Shown one piece after another: positions 1 to 8,604 of a stretch of DNA of 63,928 bases. The notes beneath the pieces are model-generated. The model saw nothing but the letters and a program-made list of their open reading frames with translations. It was not told where the DNA came from and searched no databases. Source of the DNA: Pirellulales bacterium (GTDB lineage: Bacteria > Planctomycetota > Planctomycetia > Pirellulales > PALSA-1355); assembly GCA_022844125.1 (NCBI GenBank), contig JALHMI010000023.1:1-63928 (forward strand), written 5' to 3'. Positions within the stretch are counted from its first letter, which is position 1; each line of letters begins with the position of its first letter. The translations under genes and the position numbers were made by a program.

Positions 1-48
1 CTTCACCGCCGATACCTTGAACTCATGCGAATAAACTTTGCGACCCAT
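1..48 (-). CDS. Transposase OrfA, N-terminal 16 residues only (partial)
   Basis: The first sixteen codons read MGRKVYSHEFKVSAVK, which closely resembles the N-terminus of IS3-family OrfA proteins, the helix-turn-helix subunit that binds the IS ends and is fused to the DDE integrase by programmed frameshifting. The ATG is at 48 and is preceded by GAAAGGAG with good spacing, which fixes the start. The gene continues past the left edge. It is transcribed away from the gene the element has cut. Too little is visible to assign a subgroup. Confidence 0.6.
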   Translation of the reverse strand, partial: MGRKVYSHEFKVSAVK

Positions 49-116
49 TCGGCACGCTCCTTTCAACCAGCATTATGCCAGTTCTGTCGCGCGCCCACGA
101 ATCGTGGGGAAGGTCA
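1..116 (-). mobile_element. End of an IS3-family-like insertion sequence, running off the left edge
   Basis: On the minus strand the element appears to begin with TGACCTTCCCCACGATTCGT at position 116, the TG-start terminus typical of IS3-family ends. About 65 bases further in, after a GAAAGGAG ribosome binding site, comes the start of a small basic protein whose opening matches IS3-type OrfA proteins. The first three bases of the element (TGA) give the interrupted gene its stop codon. Only this end lies in the window, so the other terminal repeat, the target duplication and orfB cannot be seen. The family assignment rests on the terminus and 16 residues only. Confidence 0.6.
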
Positions 117-434
117 AACATTCTCAATTGCAGCGTCCCACACACCGGCTGCGAAAGCAACGTCTTCAATCTGCTCTTCCGTCCAATTCTGCTGGGAATT
201 AAATCCAAACCCCGATTCACCTTGATTGTAAAACGTGAAATCGAAGGGACCAAACGTGCGCATCGTTGCCGCAGAGGCAGTACATACTTGAACGACGAGG
301 AGTCCTACCGTCAGGGTCAGGTAAGCAAAACACGACCGCAGCGACTGTTTCCTTTTAAGTCTGATAACGGACGGCAACGCAAAATGGAAGGGGCAATCCG
401 AAGACACAGGCAGCTCTATGGAAGACTGAGTCAT
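114..434 (-). pseudogene. N-terminal remnant of a secreted protein gene cut by the IS element
   Basis: The remnant codes for 106 residues. A hydrophobic segment at about residues 36-54 ending in an ASA-A type cleavage site marks it as exported. The mature part starts FGPFDFTFYN and contains a stretch like the beginning of planctomycete PEP-CTERM proteins of the predicted metallopeptidase type (FAAGVWDAAIEN). The reading frame stops at a TGA formed by the first bases of the insertion element at 116. The downstream half is outside the window or lost. The family assignment is tentative; that it is an exported protein truncated by the IS is well supported. Confidence 0.55.
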
Positions 435-672
435 GAATTAACCCTAGTCGCTAATGATTCGAATTTGCCGACTTTTGTGCGCAAACCAACCAAGTATTGG
501 CTCACGCCCCATAATAGTTGACCGGACTCGCTGACGCCACGGAAGGGGAATTCCGCTTGCATTTATCATTCCTTAGGTAAAGTCGGTGGAAGTGCGGTGC
601 GACCGACGACAAACGAAGGGCGTAAGGCGTTGAGCTGCAAGCGGTAAGATAAATTAATTAAAGAAATTAATT

Positions 673-688
673 AAAGGGGACGGGAGTC
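673..688 (+). repeat. Left copy of the repeat flanking the RAYT gene
   Basis: AAAGGGGACGGGAGTC lies 8 bases beyond the transposase stop codon. Its exact inverted copy is at 1441-1456 on the other side of the gene. Such paired short GC-rich repeats are the usual partners of REP-associated tyrosine transposases. Just upstream, at about 649-675, is an AT-rich inverted stretch made of two TTAATTAA-like units. Confidence 0.65.
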
Positions 689-696
689 ATTTTCGA

Positions 697-1398
697 TCAT
701 CGCGTTTGGCTTTGCTCCTCGACGACCGCTCGCGGACGCCCGCGATCGCGCAGCGTGTGCTCCAGTCCAAGCTGCCTGGCAACTTTGCCCTCCCATGCTT
801 CACTCCCGTACGGTCGGCCGCGGCGGATGCTCGTGGCGATCGCCTGGGCCTCGGCTTCGTGCTGCGGCTCGTTCACATGCTCGACCCACTGCCGGCCCAG
901 CGGCACCGGCGATTCACTCACCAGCGGCGGCGAAGCGGCAATGCCCAGCACGCGGCGCGGGAGACTCCCCCACGGATAATCCTCCGCCCGCTTGACGAGC
1001 TTCGCCCGCAGCGGATTGCGTTCGACGTAGCGGAGCACGGCCAGCAGGTGTTCATCGCTGGCGATCGGGAAGGACTTGAAGCGGCCTTGATAGACGTGCC
1101 CCATGCCGGAAGTGCCGTGATGCGCGTGCCACCGCTGAGCGTGCGTCACAGTGAGCCAGCGGAAGAATTCAGACAACTGTTCCCCTTCTCCGCGCTTCGG
1201 CCAGACGACGAAGTGCCAATGATTGTTCATCACGACGTAGCCCAGGATCCGCAGCGGCACGCGCTGGCAGGCCTCGGTGATGATGGCCTCGAATGCGACG
1301 AAGTCGGCTGGCTTCTTGAATAGCCGTAACCGACCATTCGCGCGGTTCAGCACGTGATAGGCATAGCCACCGATCAGAGTTCGGGCACGTCTAGGCAT
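697..1398 (-). CDS. REP-associated tyrosine transposase (RAYT, Y1/HUH family)
   Basis: A 233-residue protein of the IS200-like Y1 transposase family. These enzymes nick single-stranded DNA next to REP hairpins with one catalytic tyrosine and a histidine pair holding the metal. Visible marks are the HUH-type motif NNHWHFVVWP about 60 residues in, the GHVYQGRFKSFPI segment, and RYVERNPLRA with the expected tyrosine. I chose the ATG at 1398 (MPRRAR) because family members start this way; the frame stays open upstream to 1434, inside the flanking repeat. It is free-standing and bracketed by inverted copies of a 16-base repeat, so it is a domesticated or recently moving RAYT unit. No disruption is seen. 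Confidence 0.88.
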   Translation of the reverse strand: MPRRARTLIGGYAYHVLNRANGRLRLFKKPADFVAFEAIITEACQRVPLRILGYVVMNNHWHFVVWPKRGEGEQLSEFFRWLTVTHAQRWHAHHGTSGMGHVYQGRFKSFPIASDEHLLAVLRYVERNPLRAKLVKRAEDYPWGSLPRRVLGIAASPPLVSESPVPLGRQWVEHVNEPQHEAEAQAIATSIRRGRPYGSEAWEGKVARQLGLEHTLRDRGRPRAVVEEQSQTR

Positions 1399-1430
1399 GA
1401 CAGGTATTGTACGCCCCCTCGAAGGGACCA

Positions 1431-1463
1431 GCAAGAAAAAGACTCCCGTCCCCTTTTTCTTGC
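1431..1463. repeat. Right flanking hairpin of the RAYT unit
   Basis: Perfect 10-base arms (GCAAGAAAAA and TTTTTCTTGC) enclose the 13-base loop GACTCCCGTCCCC. The loop and the following TTT form the inverted copy of the repeat at 673-688. This is the kind of REP-like hairpin that a RAYT recognises. It lies about 33 bases upstream of the transposase start and could also lie in its transcript leader. Confidence 0.65.
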
Positions 1464-1641
1464 ACGGCCAGGGCTGCGCGGGGCCATAAGAAACGGGTGT
1501 GGCGCGACTTTGCCTCCGGGGGCTTTCGCCACCCGGCTAGAACGGCCACCGCTCCGCGACTGAGAACTGCGTGGCCCGGGTTGGGCACACTCCATGAAGC
1601 GTCTTGGCCAAGGATGACGCGGCGCCGGCTATACTTATCGT

Positions 1642-3300
1642 ATGACCGAGCCCAAGGCCACTTCCCATCGCAAGCGCCGCTGGTTGCGGTTCCATCTGCG
1701 AACGCTGCTCGTGTTGGTAACGGTCCTGTGCGTGTGGCTGGCCTTCCGCACCAGCGTTGCCATGCGCCAGCGTGACGTCGTCGACCGGCTGGGCAAGTCG
1801 TTTGAGCAGCACACATCGCACCCCTCACTGCGCGTCGAGTATGACTACGAATGGGACGCAGACTTCAAGCCCACCGGGGCCGACCGACCGCCCGGTCCCG
1901 CATGGCTGCAAGATCTGCTGGGAGTCGATTATTTTCAGACGGTCATCGCGCTCCATTTGCACGGAGCGACGGACCGCGAACTTATTGATTTGCAGGAGTT
2001 GCCCCATTTGCAGCGGCTCGTCCTCGGCGGCCAGTTCAGTGATGCGGAGCTGTATCGTCTGGCCAGCCATCAAAAGCTGACCTTGCTCGACGTGGATTTG
2101 AGCTACGCACCTCGCGTGACGGACCGCGGCCTCGCCTTCCTCGGCAAATTGACGAATCTGACGCTGCTCAGGCTCTCTGTCAGTGATGCGGTTACGGCCG
2201 ACGGGCTAGAGCCACTTCGCCAACTGATCAATCTAGAGGAGTTGGACATCACGTTCGATGGCGCGCAGGGCGAACGTGTGCTGGCCCACATTAGTAAGCT
2301 GCCCAGGCTGCGAAAGTTGCAAATCAGCATCCAACGTGGCGAACAGCAGCTCAACGCGGGACTTGCGCATCTGGCCGCGGCCCGCAATCTGCAAGAACTT
2401 CATATCGGGTTCCTTCACCCAGGCGTTCCCAATGCGCAAGTCGCACCGAGCAATCTAGGCACTATTTCAACTCTCAAGCGTTTGTCACTGGGTTCGTGGA
2501 CCGGCCAATCGCTCGACTATTTGGCAACACTTGGCGAACTCGAAGAGTTGTCGCTGTCAGGTGCTCGGGACTTATCCGCAGTTGGCCTTGCCGGGCTGCA
2601 ATCGATGCCGCGGCTGCGGAGCCTGAATCTGTGGCTGTGCGACACGGTGACCCTGCAGGGAGTCAAAGGCAGCACGAGTTTGCAGGAGCTACGCGTCGAT
2701 GGTTGTCCTTCAATCGCCAGCCGAGGGCTCTCAGACCTCGAAGGTCTGCCAAACCTGCGACTGCTCTCGCTCGTGCATTGCGACGGCATCAGCTTGGCGG
2801 GAGTGAACGCCTGTCCGACTCTTGAGGACCTGACCGTGGACCAGTGCAGCACGACTGGCGACGACCTGCCACACCTTGCCGGTGCTCCGAATCTTCGCAA
2901 ACTGGCTTTGAACGGTACTGGGAACCTCTCGCTCAAGAAGTTCCCCACCATCCCGAACCTTTGTAAGTTGGATATCCAGCGTTGCAGCGGACTACAGGAC
3001 TCGGATATCGCGAGCCTCGTTGCCGGCCTGAACTCTTCACGGTCGCTAAGGAGGTTGCGAATGGATCTTAACGACTCTATGACGGACGCGGCCCTGGCGT
3101 CGATTAGTCAGCTAGGGACACTGGAAGACCTGGAGCTGTTCCTTTCGCCAGCGATGACCGATCAGGGAGCCTCTCAGCTCGCCCAGTTAGTCAATCTAAA
3201 AAGGCTTGAAGTCTCGAACAGCTATTCCAAAGTCACTGCGAAATCGATGGAACAGCTTCGCAAGGCGCTGCCCAATTGCCGGATCGGATACGATCCGTGA
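1642..3300 (+). CDS. Leucine-rich-repeat membrane-anchored protein
   Basis: A 552-residue protein. A basic start (HRKRRWLRFHLRT) leads into one membrane segment at about residues 22-38, the 'LRTLLVLVTV' type common to planctomycete membrane proteins. From about residue 95 to the end it consists of LRR units of about 24 residues, many of the cysteine-containing or bacterial 'L..L..L.L.....T' type (for example LTNLTLLRLS, LRSLNLWLCD). Such proteins usually bind other proteins on the periplasmic face; the partner cannot be told. It stands alone. Downstream, 3318-3331 is a perfect palindrome (ATGCTGCGCAGCAT) that could fold in the 3' end of its transcript. Confidence 0.8.
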   Translation: MTEPKATSHRKRRWLRFHLRTLLVLVTVLCVWLAFRTSVAMRQRDVVDRLGKSFEQHTSHPSLRVEYDYEWDADFKPTGADRPPGPAWLQDLLGVDYFQTVIALHLHGATDRELIDLQELPHLQRLVLGGQFSDAELYRLASHQKLTLLDVDLSYAPRVTDRGLAFLGKLTNLTLLRLSVSDAVTADGLEPLRQLINLEELDITFDGAQGERVLAHISKLPRLRKLQISIQRGEQQLNAGLAHLAAARNLQELHIGFLHPGVPNAQVAPSNLGTISTLKRLSLGSWTGQSLDYLATLGELEELSLSGARDLSAVGLAGLQSMPRLRSLNLWLCDTVTLQGVKGSTSLQELRVDGCPSIASRGLSDLEGLPNLRLLSLVHCDGISLAGVNACPTLEDLTVDQCSTTGDDLPHLAGAPNLRKLALNGTGNLSLKKFPTIPNLCKLDIQRCSGLQDSDIASLVAGLNSSRSLRRLRMDLNDSMTDAALASISQLGTLEDLELFLSPAMTDQGASQLAQLVNLKRLEVSNSYSKVTAKSMEQLRKALPNCRIGYDP

Positions 3301-3471
3301 ACGGTTGGGTGCCACGGATGCTGCGCAGCATTCACCCGTGCGGTCGTATGTGCGATTTGGGCAGTAACATTTCTTAGCATCGAGCGACAAGCAGCTCTGC
3401 CCCGTACTGGAACCCGGATTAGAGTCGCACTGTGGGCAGGCTCTGGCGCGTCGCCGCTCGGCTTACCGCAG
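3301..3471. other. Intergenic stretch before repeat copy A
   Basis: I see no gene here. It holds the 14-base palindrome at 3318-3331, set within CACGG...CCGTG flanks. Short ORFs on either strand have no codon pattern or motif that supports them. Confidence 0.4.
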
Positions 3472-3842
3472 CTGAAAAAATCGCATTCTGATTCGCCCTT
3501 GCCCGCATGTGTGGCGCGCTGCCGGCGCAACTCGTTGGCGATCATTGCTCTCGCGTGCGCACCGCGCACACCGCCCAGGTGTCCACCAACTCTAGAAATG
3601 TGGCCAGGATTTCAGATATGGTACGTTCAGATGAATGTGTACTGGCCGAGCGATGAGCGCGACGATGATTGCGAACTTGGAAAACTGGAGAATTCGCGAT
3701 GCTCATAAAGCCGCTCGCGAGTCCGTGTGTGTGGCGCCGAAACAGCATTTGCGCGCGTTTTTAAATCCACACGGGCGAAAAATCGATCGCCTGGAAACAG
3801 CCGGGCTGAAAAACTTGCCCAGTACCCGCTCTTTGAAAATTC
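3472..3842 (+). repeat. Dispersed ~371-bp repeat, copy A
   Basis: This stretch matches 61808-62179 read on the minus strand. Shared landmarks are CTGAAAAAATCGCA (3472-3485; 62166-62179), a 31-base block starting GTGGCCAG.ATTTCAG (3600-3630; 62020-62050), GTGTGTGG (3727-3734; 61918-61925) and TCTTTGA.AATTC (3830-3842; 61808-61820). The distances between landmarks agree to within one or two bases. GTGTGTGG and a downstream CCACAC can pair around about 36 bases, including a second GAAA/TTT pairing. The two copies share no open frame, so this is probably non-coding. Copy A ends two bases before the purQ stop codon. Confidence 0.7.
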
Positions 3843-3844
3843 GC

Positions 3845-4639
3845 TTACGCAAAAAACTCGACCGCGTTCTGGAACACGCGCAGTCCGTCGCCCGCTTCGC
3901 GCGGCGGCTGCCGTGTCCACTGCGGATGGTGCGTGAAGTCGAGATGCCGCTCGGGATGCGGCATCAGCCCGCACACCCGGCCGGTCGCATCGCAAATGCC
4001 AGCCACGTCGGCCAGCGAGCCGTTGGGGTTCTCGGGATACGCGACCGAGGCTTGCATTCGCGCGGGACTGGTCACGCTCGTGCCGTAGCGCAACACGAGC
4101 TGTCCGTTCTCTTCGAGAGCCTTGAGCACGCCGGCGCTTTGGGGCACGAACTTCCCCTCGGCATGCGCGATCGGCAGGTACATCCGCTCGATGCCGCGGA
4201 AGAACACGCACTTGTCGGCGCCGCTCGTGACCAGCGGCACCCAGCGGTCTTCGAACTTACCGCCGTCGTTCCACGAGAGCGTGGCCGGCGCGGTGAAATC
4301 GTCGGCCAGCGGGAGCAGGATGCCGCTCTTGATCAGGATCTGAAAGCCGTTGCAGATGCCCAGGATCAGCTTGCCGGCGGCATGGAACTCGTGCAGCCAA
4401 TCCTGCAGATGATGGCGAATCTGGTTGCCGAGGATCCGGCCCGCGGCAATGTCATCGCCATAGCTGAACCCGCCCGGCAGGCAGAGGATCTGAAAGTCTG
4501 CCAGTGCTGCCGGCGACTCGAGCAGCCGTTTGACGTGCAGCGACTCGGTCCGGCCGCCGGCCCGCTCAAAGGCGTGCGCAGTCTCCTGGTCGCAGTTGGT
4601 GCCCGGTGCTCGCAGGATCAGAACGCGTGGTTGAGCCAT
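3845..4639 (-). CDS. purQ: Phosphoribosylformylglycinamidine synthase, glutaminase subunit PurQ
   Basis: A 264-residue class I glutamine amidotransferase. It releases ammonia from glutamine for the conversion of FGAR to FGAM, step four of purine synthesis, working with PurL and PurS. The nucleophile Cys96 is in GICNGFQ, the oxyanion region is LPGGFSYGDD (54-63), and the His228/Glu230 pair is in PHPE. The start MAQPRVLILRAPGTNCD is typical. It lies 87 bases downstream of purL on the same strand, as expected for subunits of one enzyme. The length fits the longer, planctomycete/bacteroidete-like PurQ form. Confidence 0.95.
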   Translation of the reverse strand: MAQPRVLILRAPGTNCDQETAHAFERAGGRTESLHVKRLLESPAALADFQILCLPGGFSYGDDIAAGRILGNQIRHHLQDWLHEFHAAGKLILGICNGFQILIKSGILLPLADDFTAPATLSWNDGGKFEDRWVPLVTSGADKCVFFRGIERMYLPIAHAEGKFVPQSAGVLKALEENGQLVLRYGTSVTSPARMQASVAYPENPNGSLADVAGICDATGRVCGLMPHPERHLDFTHHPQWTRQPPREAGDGLRVFQNAVEFFA

Positions 4640-4726
4640 GTCGCTTTGTGCGGCCGCGGTTGCCGGCCCTTCGATGTTACGGACGTTGGTGGGCGTTATG
4701 GACGAGTGTGCTGGTTAAGGGAGGGG

Positions 4727-7672
4727 TTACTTCCAGTTCAGCGGAGCCTGCCAGGCGGCTTTCAGCCGATCAAGCCCGACAACGACGACCGGATGATGCC
4801 CCTGCATGATCTGCAGATCGGCCGAATCGGTGACCGTGCCGAGCTTGCCCAGTGGAACGCCGGCGAGCACCTGGACGAACGCCGGCGCATGTTCGGGCGC
4901 CACCTCGCACAGGAAGCGGGTGTTCGACTCGGAGAACAGCAGCACGGCGGCTTCATGCGGATCAGTGATGTCCGACTGCGGGGCTTGCGCCAGATCGATC
5001 TGGGCTCCGAGTCCGCCGGCGAACGCCATCTCGGCAATCGCCACGGCCAGGCCACCTTCGCTCAGGTCGTGGCAGGATCGGACCAGCCCGGCCGCGATCG
5101 CGCGGTGCAGCGCGGCGAACGTCTGCTTTGCCAGCGGAGCGTCGACGCGCGGAACCTGGCCGCCTTTCAGATGATGCAGGAGCGCGAAATGCGAACCGCC
5201 CAGTTCCTCGTGCGTGGCGCCCACCTGGTAAATCAGGTTGCCGGCGGCTTTGAGGTCCATCGTCACGGCCTGCCGAGCATCGGCAAGCTGGCCGAGGGCG
5301 CTGATGAGCAGCGACGGCGGAATGCTGATGAGCTGCGTCTGGCCGGCGCTGTCGACGTAGCGAAATTCGTTGTTCAGGCTGTCCTTGCCACTGATGAACG
5401 GTGTGCCCAGCTCAACGGCCAAGTCGTGGCAAGCCAGCGCCGCGCGGACCAGCGAGCCGAGCGTTTGCGGTCGATCGGTATTGCCCCAGCAGAAGTTGTC
5501 GAGAATAGCGATTCGCGAAGGATCGGCCCCGACGGCCACGCAGTTGCGGATCGCTTCGTCGATGGCGCTGGCGGCCATGTGATAGGTGTCGAAGTCGCCG
5601 TAGTGCGGGTTCATGCCGCAGGCGACGGCGATTGCCCGACGGCTCCCCGGCACGGGGCAGAGCACCGCGGCATCGCTGGGGCCGTCGTTCATCACGCCCA
5701 CGAGCGGCTTCACGACGCTGCCGCCTTGCACCTCGTGATCGTACTGCCGGATGACCCAATGCTTGCTGGCCACGTTGAGCGAACCGAGGATCCGCGTGAG
5801 AGACTCCGTCGGATTGGCCGCGGCTTCGGCGGTGATCCTAAGCGGTTCTGGCACAGGAGGATCGTAAACGGCGTCTCGCACGACGGGCGGACGGCCGCCG
5901 TGCAAAAACTCCATCGAGAGGTCACCCACCAGATGGTCACCATACCTGAGCTGCAAGCGGCCCGTCGGCACAAACTGGCCGATGATCGTCGCCTCAACGC
6001 CTTCGCTGGCGGCCAGCTTGTTGAAGGCTTCCCAATTGGCTGGCGGCACGGCCAAGACCATTCGTTCCTGGGCTTCGGAGATCCAAATCTCGGTATAGGA
6101 GAGACCTTCGTATTTGAGCGGAGCGCGGTCGAGCCAAACTTCGGCGCCAATCTTCTCGCCCATTTCGCCGACGGCACTGGAGAAACCGCCGGCGCCGCAA
6201 TCGGTCACCGCGCTAAACAGGTTCAGATCGCGCGCGGCCAGCAGCACATCCGCCACCATCTTCTCGGTGATCGCATTGCCGATCTGCACGGCTCCGCCGG
6301 AGAGGCTCTCGCTTTCGTGCGTGAGTTCGGCCGAGCTGAACGTGGCGCCGTGGATGCCGTCGCGACCTGTGCGTCCGCCGAGCGCCACGGCGTAGTCGCC
6401 CGGTTGCACCTTGCCGAAGGACTTGTCGTGCGGAATCAAACCGACGTTGCCGCAGTAAACCAGTGGATTGCCGAGATAGCGACGATCGAAGTAGATCGCC
6501 CCGTTGACGGTGGGAATGCCCATCCGGTTGCCATAATCGCGCACCCCGGAGACGACGCCTTGCATCACACGCTTGGGATTCAGCGCACCGGCGGGCACTT
6601 CGCTCAGCGGAGTATCGGGCGGAGCGAAGCAGAAGACGTCGGTATTGCAGATCGGCTTGGCGCCCAGGCCCGTGCCGAGCGTATCGCGAATCACACCCCC
6701 GACGCCGGTATTCGCGCCGCCATAGGGCTCAAGCGCCGAAGGATGATTATGCGTTTCAACCTTGAAGCAGACGTTGTTCGCTTCGTCGAACCGCACCACG
6801 CCAGCATTATCGGCAAACACGCTGACGCACCAGTCGTCCTTGCCGAGCGACTGGCGAATCTTGTTCGTCGCGGCAAAGATGGTTTCCTTGAGCATGTTCT
6901 GGAACTTACGCTCGCCGTCGGGCCCTCGATAGGCAATGCGGCCGCCGAGCGTTTTGTGGCTGCAGTGCTCGCTCCAGGTTTGGGCGACGGATTCGAGCTC
7001 GATATCAGTCGGGTCGCGATCGAGGGAGCGAAAATGCTGCTGGATCGTCTGCATCTCGACCAGCGACAGATAGAGCTGCCCTTCGCGGCTGAGCCTGGTC
7101 AGCGCGGCATCGTCGAGCAAACGGATCGGTACGGTCACCCGCTGGAACTGGTAGGGCGCGCCGAGTTCCAGGTGATCAAACGGCAGGGGCCCGACCACGA
7201 CCTGTTCGATCGCGTCGTTCGCCAGCACCTTGCCTCGCAGCAGACGCAGTTGCTCGTCACTGATTTCGCCGAGCCAATACTTGCGGAGCGTTCGGACGGC
7301 GTCGGCCTTGAGCTCCAGATCGGCAATCGCCGCGAGTGCGCTCTGAGCGACGGGATCCATCACGCCAGGCTTCGGCAGCACCTGCACGACTTGCCAGTGG
7401 CCAGGGCCTTTCAAGCCTGCCGCGGCCGGGTCGATCAGCTTATGATCGCCGACCTTGGTGATGACCGCTCGCTCGACGACGCTGTCGACCAGCAGTTCAC
7501 GCGCTATGCGCGTGATGTCGGTCTCGCTCAGGTTGCCTTGGATCAGGTAGCCAGTCGCGGCCGACTGCAGAATTCCCGCGGGCAGTCCGAGTTCAGTCGC
7601 GGCGCCGTCGGCGCTGGCGGCTGCTCGATTGGGACAGCCCTCGGCCGGATAAATGTCAACTTCCCACAGCAT
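4727..7672 (-). CDS. purL: Phosphoribosylformylglycinamidine synthase PurL with PurS-like N-terminal region
   Basis: A 981-residue protein, far longer than the ~740 of stand-alone small PurL. Residues about 1-190 contain two PurS-like segments ([13 protein letters not shown], 4-16; [14 protein letters not shown], 94-107). The synthetase core follows: SEHCSHKT (234-241) and the ATP/metal loop [18 protein letters not shown] (306-323). PurL binds FGAR and ATP and uses ammonia delivered from PurQ. With PurQ supplied by the next gene and PurS apparently built in, no separate purS is needed here. The first 17 bases overlap the end of the prephenate dehydrogenase gene, so translation is probably coupled. 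Confidence 0.94.
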   Translation of the reverse strand: MLWEVDIYPAEGCPNRAAASADGAATELGLPAGILQSAATGYLIQGNLSETDITRIARELLVDSVVERAVITKVGDHKLIDPAAAGLKGPGHWQVVQVLPKPGVMDPVAQSALAAIADLELKADAVRTLRKYWLGEISDEQLRLLRGKVLANDAIEQVVVGPLPFDHLELGAPYQFQRVTVPIRLLDDAALTRLSREGQLYLSLVEMQTIQQHFRSLDRDPTDIELESVAQTWSEHCSHKTLGGRIAYRGPDGERKFQNMLKETIFAATNKIRQSLGKDDWCVSVFADNAGVVRFDEANNVCFKVETHNHPSALEPYGGANTGVGGVIRDTLGTGLGAKPICNTDVFCFAPPDTPLSEVPAGALNPKRVMQGVVSGVRDYGNRMGIPTVNGAIYFDRRYLGNPLVYCGNVGLIPHDKSFGKVQPGDYAVALGGRTGRDGIHGATFSSAELTHESESLSGGAVQIGNAITEKMVADVLLAARDLNLFSAVTDCGAGGFSSAVGEMGEKIGAEVWLDRAPLKYEGLSYTEIWISEAQERMVLAVPPANWEAFNKLAASEGVEATIIGQFVPTGRLQLRYGDHLVGDLSMEFLHGGRPPVVRDAVYDPPVPEPLRITAEAAANPTESLTRILGSLNVASKHWVIRQYDHEVQGGSVVKPLVGVMNDGPSDAAVLCPVPGSRRAIAVACGMNPHYGDFDTYHMAASAIDEAIRNCVAVGADPSRIAILDNFCWGNTDRPQTLGSLVRAALACHDLAVELGTPFISGKDSLNNEFRYVDSAGQTQLISIPPSLLISALGQLADARQAVTMDLKAAGNLIYQVGATHEELGGSHFALLHHLKGGQVPRVDAPLAKQTFAALHRAIAAGLVRSCHDLSEGGLAVAIAEMAFAGGLGAQIDLAQAPQSDITDPHEAAVLLFSESNTRFLCEVAPEHAPAFVQVLAGVPLGKLGTVTDSADLQIMQGHHPVVVVGLDRLKAAWQAPLNWK

Positions 7673-8513
7673 CGCGAATGCGCTTGGCCTCAGTTAGGAG
7701 TCGTTCCAGTTCGGTTGCATCCTGATTTTCGAGGGCAGCCTGCCACGCCTCGAGTTCGCCGCGAAACTGCGCGAGCGCGGCGAGTACGTTGTCTCGATTC
7801 GAAAGCAGAATCTGTCGCCAAAGGGCAGGGTCGCCGCCGGCAATCCGCGTCGTATCCTGCCATCCGCCCGCCGTAAGCGTAACGTACCGCTCGGGGGTCG
7901 TACCCGCAATGGCCGCCGCCAGGAGGTGAGGCAGATGGCTCGTCACCGCAAGCGCCTGATCATGCTCAGCGGCCGTCATTTCGACGACGCGAGAGCCCAA
8001 CGAAGTCCAGAAATCCTTGAGCCGCGTCAGGTTTGCCTTAGTGCTTTCGGCCGTTGGGGTGATGACCACCACGCGGCCCTCGAACAGATCTGGCCGAGCG
8101 TGCTGGGGCCCTTTTTTCTCATTACCCGCAATTGGATGACTGCCGATGAACTCGACATCCCCCGGCCAAGTGAGGTTCTCTGCCGCCGAGAGCGACTGCG
8201 CGATTCCGAGTTTCGTGCTGCCGGCATCCGTCAGCAAAGTTCCGGCGCGACAGGCTGGCGCCAGCCGTTTCACGACGTCGACGATATGGTCCACTGGAGC
8301 ACAAACGATGATCAGATCGCTGTACGCCACGGCAGCTTCCGCCGTATGAGCAAGCTCAGAGATAGCCCCGATTCGTTTGGCTTCGGCCAGTGTCTCAGGG
8401 CGGGAGCCAAAACCAAGAACCCTGATGTCGGGATTCCGCCGGCGCAGGGCCAATCCGATCGATCCACCGATCAATCCGACCCCAACAATGGTGACACAGC
8501 GAAGAGTGGTCAT
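7656..8513 (-). CDS. tyrA: Prephenate dehydrogenase
   Basis: A 285-residue NAD(P)-dependent enzyme that oxidatively decarboxylates prephenate to 4-hydroxyphenylpyruvate in tyrosine synthesis. The Rossmann motif [10 protein letters not shown] is at 11-20, GSHPIAG with the substrate-binding His126 at 124-130, and the SHLPH catalytic region with His193/His196 at 192-196. There is no chorismate mutase or ACT domain. I chose the ATG at 8513 because the Rossmann strand starts six residues later; the frame remains open to 8795 without family similarity. It is the first gene of a purL-purQ operon, an odd pairing of tyrosine and purine synthesis. Confidence 0.92.
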   Translation of the reverse strand: MTTLRCVTIVGVGLIGGSIGLALRRRNPDIRVLGFGSRPETLAEAKRIGAISELAHTAEAAVAYSDLIIVCAPVDHIVDVVKRLAPACRAGTLLTDAGSTKLGIAQSLSAAENLTWPGDVEFIGSHPIAGNEKKGPQHARPDLFEGRVVVITPTAESTKANLTRLKDFWTSLGSRVVEMTAAEHDQALAVTSHLPHLLAAAIAGTTPERYVTLTAGGWQDTTRIAGGDPALWRQILLSNRDNVLAALAQFRGELEAWQAALENQDATELERLLTEAKRIRDAVGS

Positions 8514-8604
8514 GGACAGCCGCGATTGTAGCAAATCCAACCTCGACTGGGCAGCGGGCGAAAAAGCGGACTCGGCGACCGCGTCGAAGTCCGAGAACGC
8601 CGCC

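Noticed and set aside
1391-1828. Small frames on both strands between the RAYT and LRR genes
   Set aside because: They overlap the RAYT repeat or the LRR coding start and show no codon pattern.
3499-3708. A 69-codon plus-strand frame within repeat copy A
   Set aside because: Not conserved in copy B and without a ribosome binding site.
3635-7876. A 1413-codon open frame on the plus strand opposite purQ and purL
   Set aside because: The opposite strand codes for well-known enzymes with intact motifs, and this frame has no motif, an Arg/His/Glu-rich composition and no ribosome binding site. GC-rich coding regions commonly leave such shadow frames.
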